A stretch of 64,000 bases of DNA from Stenopsyche tienmushanensis (lineage: Eukaryota > Arthropoda > Insecta > Trichoptera > Stenopsychidae). Positions within the stretch are counted from its first letter, which is position 1. Each line of letters opens with the position of its first letter. A program made the position numbers and the translations under genes. The stretch spans positions 1 to 64,000 of the forward strand of contig WACJ01000469.1 of the NCBI GenBank assembly GCA_008973525.1, in the 5' to 3' direction. The notes below the pieces were generated by a model, which was given only the letters and a program-made list of their open reading frames with translations, was not told the DNA's origin and did not search any database. Positions 55,629 through 64,000 of the stretch are shown here, in pieces.

Positions 55629-57005
55629 TTATTTATTTATTTATTTATTTTATTTGGAATATCAACAGCTGATAATACAAAATAGAAGAATACAATAAAC
55701 AACTCAAAGCTAATAAAAGATATTCGCCAATAGAAACGAAGTACAAAAAGAGAGAAAAAAAAAAAAAAAGTCACTAAATACATCTTTACAAAAATAATAA
55801 TGATAATAATAATAATAACAATTAATAATGTTTAATAATAACAATAAAAATAGTAATATCCAATAATAAATAAAAACAAATATAATAATCAATAATAATA
55901 AATAATCATAAATAATAATAATAAATAATCACAATTAATAATAATAATATAATAATAACTGATAATAATAAATAATCACAATTAATAAAAATGAAATAAT
56001 AAAAATAACTAATAATAATTTTTTTTATAAAATTTGCATATTAGGCCCCGAAGCTAAAAAATGAATTGGTAATGGCTTGTTTTGCTGTATTAATTTTAGT
56101 GTTAAAAAGGTCAAAATTGTAAATTTCACAAAGTTTATTAAAATTGTGGCTAGTTCGCAGAATGTAGCTATTACTTCTATAGTGGGTATTTGAATGAGGC
56201 ACATACAGCAGCGAGCTATGGCGAAGAGGAGTAGATGAGGTTCTTATGCTGATTTTTGAGAGAAGGTCCGGACAATCAACCTCGCTTTGGGCTATTTTGA
56301 AAAAGAGGGCAACGTCAGCGATAATACGTCGTTTATCTAGCGGTAGTAAATGATGCCTCCTACAGTGCAATTCATAAAAACTAGAGTCAAATTTATTGTG
56401 CGTTCGATAGCTTATAAACCGCAGGAACTTTCTCTGGACGTTTTCTATGCGAGAAGTATATTTATCATAAGAAGGATTCCAAATTTGCGAGGCATATTCT
56501 AAGTGACTTCGAACAAGGCTACAGTATAATATTTTCAGTGTTTTAACTTGACGAAAATCACTAGAGCTTCTTATTATAAACCCAAGGGCTTTCATAGCTT
56601 TAGAAATAATATAGTTAACATGTTGATTGAAAGAAAGCTTTGAATCATGAAACACCCCAAGGTCTCGCAGAGAATCGCTCCTTTGCACTAATTCATTTTT
56701 CAATTGGTAATCGAAGAGTATGGGATTACGCTTTCGCGTGAAGCTCATTATACTACATTTGGATGGGTTAAGATCTAAGCAATGATCATCACAATATTTC
56801 TGCAGTCGGTACAGATCCCCTTGTAGCGCCATTGCATCGCTCATTGACGAGATAGTATTATAGACTTTGATATCATCCGCAAAGCACAATAATTTAGAGG
56901 AGGTAAGACAAGTATCAACGTCGTATAAGAATATTGCAAACAACAGAGGACCAATCAAGGAACCCTGAGGAACACCACTAGGTACAGGGACCCACCCCGA
57001 GATGT
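55629..57005 (-). mobile_element. 5'-truncated non-LTR retrotransposon, family B
   Basis: On the minus strand the frame opens near 57005 with VPSGVPQGSLIGPLLF, then the catalytic CFADDIK box (near 56885), then thumb and C-terminal region (RDLGVFHDSKLSFNQHV, LVRSHLEYASQIWN) to 56041. It is intact from the RT palm onward for over 300 residues, but the fingers, endonuclease and ORF1 are missing. The 3' UTR is AT-rich with a trinucleotide ATA/AAT array (about 55790-56035) and ends in ATTT repeats (55629-55655). It is a jockey/CR1-type element by motif style. Confidence 0.9.
56041..57005 (-). pseudogene. Partial reverse transcriptase ORF of family B
   Basis: An uninterrupted C-terminal portion of an ORF2 protein, starting at the SGVPQGS box. 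The catalytic ADD motif is present, but the N-terminal half of the RT is absent, so it cannot be active alone. It shows no frameshift, so the insertion is probably recent. Confidence 0.85.
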
Positions 57006-58025
57006 AATTTTAGTATTAAGTGATAGTATTTAAATTTATATTTTTCAAAATGATTCAGACCGAGATGCTCCTTTCGATATCTTCTTTTTTTTATGGAATA
57101 AGATTTGTACTGCGAATCGCAGCTGCGATCCGAGACGACGATCGCGAGACTGCGACGAGACGGATAGGCGCGAACGAGGAGCGTCGGGAAACGACGACGT
57201 CGTTCAGTCTTCGTTGTCGCATTTTGGACGCCGCGACTCGAACCGAAGCTCGGCAGATCGGACGGCGTAGCATATGCACCGGCGATCGGAACGGTCTCGA
57301 GACGAGGGGGAGCGGGAGGAGGTCGGCGGGAGGAGGGCCGGGGAGGCAATCGATCCGCGCATGGCACCTGTTGCCAAGCGCGAGAGGCGCGCTTCCCGCC
57401 TTTCGACGCTCGCCGAGACGCCTCTCGGAACGGAGTGAGATCGAGCGGCGCCCTCGGAAGGCGCGCTCCCTCGCCGGCCGCTCGCGGTCCCCCGGTCTCG
57501 CGGCCCTCTCGGAACGGGAGACGGGCTCTCCCGCTCCCGCCGCCCTTCGCCGCTTCGATCGCCACCCGCCGCCCCCCGGCTTCGAGCCCCGCGCCCCGCG
57601 CCGCCTCCGGGCCGGATCTCGCAGATCGCTCCAGCTCTCCGTCGAGATGATCGCCTCCGACGCCTCGCCGGCGGACGCGCCCCGCGCTCGCGCTCGCGCG
57701 TCTACTCGGAACTCTCTCCTCTCTCTGCGATTTCGCACTCGCGCCTCCTCCTGAAGAGGGACGCTTCGGTCCCTCGCCCGGCTTCCCCCCGCGGAGGGCG
57801 GCCGGACCCGCCGCGCGAGACGGTCGGAGGGCCCCCCGGAGCCGGCGGAGGCGCGTCCGGGGAGCGCGTTCGCGAGAGTGCGTCGGATCCGCTCGCCGGT
57901 CGGACATGTAGCGAGGCGGAGGCGCCTCCCGCGACCGCTACGAGCGGAGGGGCACGCTCCGAGACCGGCCGGACTCCGAGGGCGGAGGCCGCGACTCCGG
58001 CGCCGCGCCCGCGGGCGGCCGAGCC
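57006..58025 (+). promoter_or_regulatory. CpG-rich 5' region of the TMEM200-like gene
   Basis: Composition rises from AT-rich to very GC-rich at about 57110-57250 and stays so. Long frames on both strands here are Arg/Ala/Pro/Gly low complexity and match nothing, so I read it as promoter plus 5' UTR. No core promoter motif is certain. Confidence 0.4.
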
Positions 58026-59760
58026 ATGCGCGCCGGGGCCCGCCTCGGCTCCCAGTGGACCGCGCGCCGCAAGCCCTGCGTCTCGGGACCGCTGCGCCGC
58101 GCCCACCCCGCCTCGGGGGCCACCTGGAACGTGCAGGTCTCCCCGCCGACCGCGAGAGAGCGCCCCCCGTCGCCCCTCGCGGCGCGGCCCTCACGGTTCC
58201 TCTCTTCCAGGTCGTCAAGGGAAAGGTGACGTCCGAGTGCCTCTGGCACGCGTGCAGGGCTCTCTCGCTGGGACTGCTGCTTATGGCGCTCGGGGCCGCG
58301 ATGGCCACGATAGGTGAGCCCCGGAGAGCCCGCCCCCGGAGCGCGCGCGCCGGGCGCGGGCCCTCTGACCGTCGCCTCGGCGATCCGTCCACAGGATACT
58401 ACGCCGACCACCTGTCGACGGGGCAGGAGGTCCGCGGCAACGCCACCGTGCGGATAAAGAACGAGTCGAGGGGCTTCCACCTCAACAACCTGTCGTACGC
58501 CGGACCGATAGTCATGGGAGTCGGCGGTGCGTATCTCCCCGTCGCCGGCGGCCTCGCCCCCGGGGCGCGCGCCCCCCGGCCGCCGGCTGACGCCGGCCGC
58601 TCTCCTCCGCAGGCTTCATAGTCGTCGCAGCGTGCGTGATGACGTTCGAGGCGCGCGACTCCGCCGCGAAGGTGACGCCGGCGAGGCCGAGGGGCTCCGC
58701 GACCGCCGTCGGGACGCGCGCCCCCGCGCAGGCGGGCGCCCGCCGCTGCGCCGCCTCGCAGACGGGCCCGGCGCGCTGGGACCGCCGGCCGGGCCCCCTC
58801 CCGCCGCCTCCGGACGACCGCAAGGCGCTCACGGAGGCCTTCCTGCGCTTCTCGGCCGACTTAGGGTGCGTCTCCCCGCCCGGGCTCCCCTCGCTCCTCG
58901 CTCTCCGTTCCTCTCTCATCGTCTCCGTTTTTCGATCGAGCAGGGAAAACCGGGCGCCGAACCGATGCGGCGTCTCTCGGCGGAGGCCGTTCGCCGGCGG
59001 CCCGTCGCCGGCCGCCCCGAGGAGGATCGTCCCCCGCAGCGGCTCCGTCCCCGACCTCGACGCGGAGGCGGCCCCGCCGCGCCCGACCCCGCGCGTCCCC
59101 GCCGGCCCGCGGCCCCGCCCGCCGCCGAGGCAGGCGCTCTCCGTCGACGAGACCCGAGTCAGGTGCGCGTCCCCGCGATCCGCCCGCGCGGCCCCCGGGG
59201 GCGCCCGCTGACCCTCCCCTCCGTCCCGCAGGTTCAGCCGGGAGTCGCTCGCCGGCTCGCAGGCGTCGATGGCGATGGACCTGCACGTGCCGAGCGACGC
59301 GCCCGTCACGCTGCGCGTCCGAGATCGCTCGCGGCGCCGCCCCCTCTCGCGCCAGAGGCAGATCGCGGACGAGGAGGACCGCGGGGGCGCGTCTCCGCCC
59401 GACGCCGCCGGGCGCGCGTCCGCCCCGTCTCGCTCTCCCTTCGCCCCGTCGGCGCGAGACGCGGAGAGGGACCGCGACACCCGCTCCTGCAGCCCCCGTC
59501 TGTCCGGCCGCGCGGGGAGCGAGCTCAGGTGGGCGGAGGGTCCCCCGGGAGCCGCGCGCCGTCGCCGACGCCGCCGACTGAAGCCGTTCTGTGATTTCAG
59601 AGGCGCCTCGGGCGTCCCCGGACGCGAGGAGAGTCCGGAGAGCCCCCGACGAGACGCCGGAGCGGAGCCCGACCGCCGGTCCGCGGAGGGCGACCCCGTC
59701 CCCGAGGAGGGGGACCGGCCCGCGAGCGCCGCCGGCCTGGCGGAGGGCGACGTCGACTGA
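58026..59760 (+). CDS. TMEM200-like two-pass transmembrane protein
   Basis: Seven exons, 58026-58136, 58211-58313, 58395-58526, 58613-58865, 58944-59162, 59232-59528 and 59601-59760, join in matching phases to 1275 bp, 424 residues. A basic N-terminus is followed by VVKGKVTSECLWHACRALSL leading into the first membrane segment (about 52-72, LGLLLMALGAAMATIG). A short loop with two N-glycosylation sites (NATV, NESR) follows, then NNLSYAGPIVMGVGGFIVVA, the second membrane segment (about 103-125). The rest (126-424) is a Ser/Pro/Arg-rich cytoplasmic tail containing DRKALTEAFLRF, SGSVPDLDAEA and an acidic end. The core layout of GK-(L/V), Gly-rich TM1 and G(P)xVMGxG TM2 is that of the TMEM200 family, whose function is poorly known. 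The start is the least certain part; an upstream exon is possible. Confidence 0.8.
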
Positions 59761-59829
59761 TATTTTTATATGCGCGTTCGAGATCGGAGCGAAACGTTCG
59801 AACTGTCGAAAGCGTGGTTGTAAAGGTTT

Positions 59830-59835
59830 AATAAA
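59830..59835 (+). promoter_or_regulatory. Polyadenylation signal of the TMEM200-like gene
   Basis: AATAAA 70 bp after the stop codon at 59758-59760, in a short AT-rich break in the GC-rich island. Confidence 0.65.
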
Positions 59836-60291
59836 TAATCTAGAAAATGTACGCTGCGACTTTTTCTCTACGGAAACGCGTCGTCTCCCCTTCGCGGATC
59901 CGTCCCCGCCCTCCCGGAGGCTCCCGTTCGTTTCGATCTCTCCCGTCGGAGCGGAAGACCGCCGCGGTCGGACGGCGGCGCCCTCCGCGACCGCGCTCCG
60001 CGAGATCGACGGGGATAATGCAAATCCTCCCGCGAAGCCGTACGCGATTAATCCGCGATCGCGTCGCTCGGATTCGCGGATTCGGCGACGGACGAGTCGC
60101 GGCGCTCTCGATCCGGGATTACCGGATTCCGCAATCGGTGAGACGAATTAGAACTCAAATTGAATTAAGGAAGGGCGATCGTAGAGTATATACGGAGGCC
60201 GCGGGGCAGTCCGGGCACTCTTCGGCGGACGCTCGGATCGCTCGGGGCGCCCGAGACGACTCGGACTCGGCTCTCCCCGAAGCGGCGCGAG
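59836..60291. other. Short spacer between TMEM200-like and opsin genes
   Basis: About 450 bp, CpG-rich at first, with no gene. GCAAATCCTCCCG, AATTAGAACTCAAATTGAATT and GAGTATATAC motifs occur. The opsin promoter must lie here if the first coding exon is also the first exon, and TATATA-like text at 60185-60192 (AGTATATACGG), about 100 bp upstream of the ATG, may be its TATA box. Confidence 0.35.
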
Positions 60292-61972
60292 ATGCGAGAG
60301 GCCCTCGGGAACGCGTCGACCCTCCTGCCCGGCGCCAGGTATCTCCGACTTCCGACCCGCGCCCTCGGCCCCGCCGGTAGGGGCTCGCGGGCCGGTCGCT
60401 CTCGAAGCGCGGCTTCGATCGGTCCGCTCTCATTTCGCTCGACGAATTTCGAGGGCCGGCGAGGACGTCCGACTGCTCGGATGGAACATCCCGGACGACG
60501 AGATGGGGCAGATACCGGAGCACTGGCTCGTCTATCCGGAGCCGGAGGCGTCGATGCACTTCCTCCTGGGGCTCGTCTACGCGGCGTTCACCGTCTTCTC
60601 CGTCGTCGGCAACGGACTCGTCCTCTGGATCTTCTCCTCGTGAGTGTCGTCTTCTCTTCCCTCCCGCGGCCGCTCGCCCCCGCCGGACCGCCGCCGCCCG
60701 CGCGCCGGACGGCGGCGGTCCGGCGTCCGACGCGAGCGAACGTGACCGTCCGACCCGTCCCGCGCGCAGGGCCAAGTCGCTGCAGACCCCGAGTAACATC
60801 TTCGTGGTGAACCTGGCCGTCTGCGACTTCATGATGATGGCCAAGACGCCGATCTTCATCTACAACTGCTTCCGCCGCGGGTTCGCCGCGGGGATAGCGG
60901 GCTGCAAGGCGTTCGCGTTCGTGGGGTCGCTGAGCGGGATCGGCGCCGGGATGACGAACGCGTGCATCGCGTACGACAGGTAGGCTCGCGCCCCGGGATC
61001 GCCCGCGTCGATCTCCCGTCTCGCCGCCGCTTCTCGCCTTCGCAGGTTCAACACGATCACCAAGCCGTTCGACGGAAGGCTCACGAGGACGAAGGCGCTG
61101 TTCATGGTCGGAGTCGTGTGGGCCTACACGGTCCCCTGGGCGGTGCTGCCTCTGCTCGAGGTCTGGGGCAGGTTCGTTCCCGGTGAGTCCGCCGTCCGAG
61201 CGCGACCCCCTCGGCCCGCCCGTCGGTCTCACCGCCGCCTTCCTTCCGTTTCAGAGGGGTTCCTGACGCAGTGCACCTTCGACTACCTGACGGACACCTT
61301 CGACAACCGCATGTTCGTCGCGGTCATCTTCACCTGCAGCTACGCGATTCCGATGTCGCTCATCATCTACTACTACAGCCAGATCGTCGGCCACGTCGTC
61401 CGCCACGAGAGCGCGCTCAGGGAGCAGGCGAAGAAGATGAACGTCGAGTCTCTGAGGAGCAACCGGAACCAGGCGGACCAGTCCGTCGAGATCCGCATCG
61501 CGAAGGCGGCCGTCACGGTCTGCTTCCTCTTCGTCGCCTCCTGGACTCCCTACGCCGTCCTCGCCCTGATCGGGGCGTTCGGCGATCGCAGTCTGCTCAC
61601 CCCGGGGGTGAGGACCGTCCCCGTTCCTCCCGGAGACGGTCGACGCGTCCGGCGCTGACGGTCCTTTTCGATTTCAGGTCACCATGATTCCGGCCTGCGC
61701 GTGCAAGCTCGTCGCCTGCATAGATCCCTACGTGTACGCGATCAGCCATCCGAGATACAGGTCTCCGTCCGATCCGACGAACCCGCGGAGCGTACGCCCG
61801 TTTTTCTCGCTGACGCGCGCCCTCTCTTTCGAATTTCAGGGCCGAGCTCCAGAAGAAGCTTCCCTGGCTGGCCATAGAGGAGAGCGCGTCCGACGCGGTC
61901 TCGACGACCACGGAGAGCTCCCGGGCGACCGACGCTCCTGCCGCCGCCGCTCCCGCCCCCGCCGCGAGCTAG
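60292..61972 (+). CDS. UV-type rhabdomeric opsin (visual pigment)
   Basis: A Gq-coupled visual G-protein receptor that binds retinal in photoreceptor rhabdomeres. Seven exons, 60292-60338, 60454-60639, 60770-60979, 61046-61182, 61255-61607, 61678-61760 and 61840-61972, give 382 residues in frame. N-glycosylation site at N7. [10 protein letters not shown] and [11 protein letters not shown] are the conserved N-terminus, followed by seven membrane segments, DRF in place of DRY after TM3, Cys pair AGCKAF/TQCTFDY, the long third loop [20 protein letters not shown] and [20 protein letters not shown] (TM6). Lys321 in [20 protein letters not shown] is the Schiff-base lysine. Lys103 ([12 protein letters not shown]) in TM2 is the residue that marks UV pigments of insects. 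The C-terminal tail ends in an Ala/Pro run. Close spacing behind TMEM200-like, same strand. Confidence 0.93.
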
Positions 61973-62205
61973 CTCCGGGGGATTCGCCCTCGCGCGCCGC
62001 CCTCGCCCGATGACCCTGTGCGAAGATGACTACGAAAATGAATTAAATTGTAATTTTTTTTTTTTTATGGATTCCATCGAATCCCGTTCGTCGATCGGAA
62101 CGAGGCGCAGTCGTTCGTTCGCCTGCGGCCCTCTCCGACGGCTCCCGTTGATACTCGACGATCAGTAAAACATGTAAAAGTGACAAGTTTGTCGAAAAAA
62201 GCAAT

Positions 62206-62211
62206 AATAAA
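62206..62211 (+). promoter_or_regulatory. Polyadenylation signal of the opsin gene
   Basis: AATAAA about 235 bp after the opsin stop codon (61970-61972), the first in the downstream AT-rich sequence. Confidence 0.55.
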
Positions 62212-64000
62212 GAATGACTCTTTGAAAGAAACGAAAATGATATATTTTTTATGTAATGTTCAAACCTTTAAAAAATGCGCGAGACGCTCGTGGGCTACGA
62301 ATGAAACCATTTTTTTTTTTTTTTGTTGAATCTTGCTTTTTTCCCTTCGTTGATGGAAATTGTCAGCTAAAAAATATGGCTGCGTGTTGTGTAATAAAAT
62401 AGGCTCGTTACTGGTGCAGCGGTTGCTTTATTATACACAATATAGTTCTTTTGAGCCATACTTCGAGTAAAAAATACTAATGCCCCGTCTGCGTTGAGCG
62501 CGGGCTTAGTGCTTTTTTACCGATGATTATAGGGTTGTCGACTCTTTCGAAAGGACACGTTCAGAAGAATTTACGGAAAACGGGTCATTTCAGACAGAGC
62601 GCGGGCAACTAATATTTAATATTTTACACACAGCGTAGTAGTGAAACTGCGTATTTCGACGGACGAGAATGTCCTTTAAAATAAACTTGCCCGTTCCAAT
62701 CTTCGAAATGACTGTTGACTTTTGAATTCTGGTTTTGGATAGTTGCGTAGGATTAGGTACTGATTCTAGATTTATTGAGAGAAACGAAGAAAAATTGTCT
62801 TCCGAAGAATTAAGTTTTTTTCCGCATATTTTTGATACGATGAGAATGGGACTTACCCCAAACCAAATTTTTTCAAAACCGGTTTTCGATATTCGAACAA
62901 AACCAGTTTCCACCGGTTTTCGGTTTTAAGATATATAAGATTAAAATAAGGGAAATATTGAAATAATTTCAATTTTATTCAATGTTAAAAGCATTAAATC
63001 TCATATATTTATAAATGTGAATACAAAAAAAAGAGAGAACGAACACATAAAAAAAATTAAATTTCAAAATATTTATACAAAGGCTAGTGTATCCCTTAGC
63101 TTGTTCCCTCTGAATGTCGATGAAAGGCTGGAAACATATCGATTCACAATATCGAACAAATTTGATATTTGGGAATTCCACTTTTTTTATTATATGGTTT
63201 TTATATATTAGAATTTGTATAACGTGTTCCTTCTGCAAGAGATCCCGTTTATGGCACTAGTTTTATGTTTTAAAATTTATGTTTGTTCGGAGTGATTTGT
63301 CACAAATATATTTTTTGTTTTGAATTTGGTTTACGAGAAATGCTCAAGTCGGAAGACGCTAAAGGAAAACTCTGGACTGAATTAAGGAATGAAATGAATT
63401 GACGTAAGACAGAACTGAAATCTGGAATATATCTGTAGGACTTTTACGCAAGTAATGTATAGGAAAGGAATCGGAGAGAGTATGGGAATACTGTCTATAA
63501 ACGACACAAAGCTAAACGAAAATGACAACATGCAGATATTATTTTTAATGATGATCAATGCGCCTATTCGAACAATATGAATGGATTGAAAAGAAATACA
63601 AAATTAGAGTAGGTCACATGAAAATTACATTTAAAAAAGGAAACTAATGATCTTAATGACATACATTTTAATGTTAAATGGATAAATGTCTTTGATTTGC
63701 TGATTCATAATTGAAGTACATAAAATGGTAATAATGAAAGACGTTGATAATTAAATTTATTTTTAAATTCAAAACCGGATTTTTGTGATAAAAAACCAGG
63801 TTTCAATGTTTACAATTTTTGCCTAAAAACCGCTTTTTGAAAACCGACAAGCCCTAGATGTGGTTTCATCTAAGCTCGATGTGTTCATGTTGTACGAAGA
63901 AAAATCTTCGTATTTTAACTGCTTTTAGAAGTAGCATACATTTGAACGCTTTGACTTTGTCACACATGTTCTTAATGATCTCATCTTTTCCCGGCAGCAT
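62212..64000. other. AT-rich intergenic DNA with a possible repeat (about 62870-63860)
   Basis: No gene is recognised. AACCGG-rich blocks at 62860-62930 (TTCAAAACCGGTTTTCG, ACCGGTTTTCGGTTTT) and 63770-63855 (AAAACCGGATTTTTG, TTTTTGAAAACCGACAAGCC) are roughly inverted and may be the two ends of one diverged mobile element of about 1 kb; I cannot define its limits. Confidence 0.35.

Noticed and set aside
55790..56035. CRISPR-like or satellite array
   Set aside because: It is an irregular AAT/ATA microsatellite in the 3' UTR of a retrotransposon, with no spacers or fixed repeat length.
57091..59480. Several 300-430-codon minus-strand frames in the TMEM200-like region
   Set aside because: The plus strand carries exons with matching splice phases, and the minus-strand text is compositionally biased and unlike any protein I know.

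Overview
The window is nuclear DNA of an arthropod, almost certainly an insect. The basis is spliced genes with short GT-AG introns, an NMDA-receptor GluN2-type subunit and a short-wavelength visual opsin of insect type, and many insect-style transposon fossils. I could not fix the order from sequence alone. Base composition is strongly two-state: long AT-rich intergenic and intronic stretches alternate with very GC- and CpG-rich gene islands (about 23.6-26.3 kb, 48.6-51.2 kb, 57.1-61.9 kb). CpG is visibly not depleted.

Layout. 1-9 kb is AT-rich and gene-free, with a hAT miniature element carrying perfect 8-bp target duplications and a 5'-truncated non-LTR retrotransposon. 10.7-40.5 kb holds a complete Nmdar2 (GluN2-like) gene: 18 exons from 24435 to 40534, in frame throughout, 1020 codons, ending in a PDZ ligand. 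A second, homologous first coding exon lies 14 kb upstream at 10679-10853, in the same splice phase, inside AT-rich, transposon-laden DNA. The DNA between the two first exons holds a nested hAT/RTE complex, a Tigger transposase fossil and copies of a TIR family. The large Nmdar2 introns hold SINEs, MITEs and a dead transposon-borne gene. 40.5-46.2 kb is the Nmdar2 3' UTR plus apparently gene-free DNA. 46.2-47.2 kb is a two-exon aprataxin gene. 48.8-50.8 kb, minus strand, is an M19 membrane dipeptidase-like gene in three coding exons, with a poly-Gly N-terminal region and a Gly at what looks like the catalytic Asp position. 52-57 kb is retrotransposon-rich, including a near-identical second copy of the 6-8 kb element. 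58.0-59.8 kb is a seven-exon TMEM200-like two-pass membrane protein. 60.3-62.0 kb is a seven-exon UV-type opsin with the Schiff-base lysine and the TM2 lysine typical of UV pigments. The rest to 64 kb is AT-rich with no gene I can support.

The neighbours do not form a pathway. Nmdar2 (synaptic excitation), the opsin (photoreception) and TMEM200-like could all be neural, but aprataxin (DNA repair) and the dipeptidase are unrelated, so this is an ordinary eukaryotic neighbourhood. The most interesting signal is the pair of interchangeable Nmdar2 first exons, together with duplicated non-coding sequence upstream of each. This suggests that promoter plus first exon were duplicated and then diverged in sequence and in base composition. 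All exon boundaries come from reading splice sites, phase and family similarity by eye; none is confirmed by transcripts.
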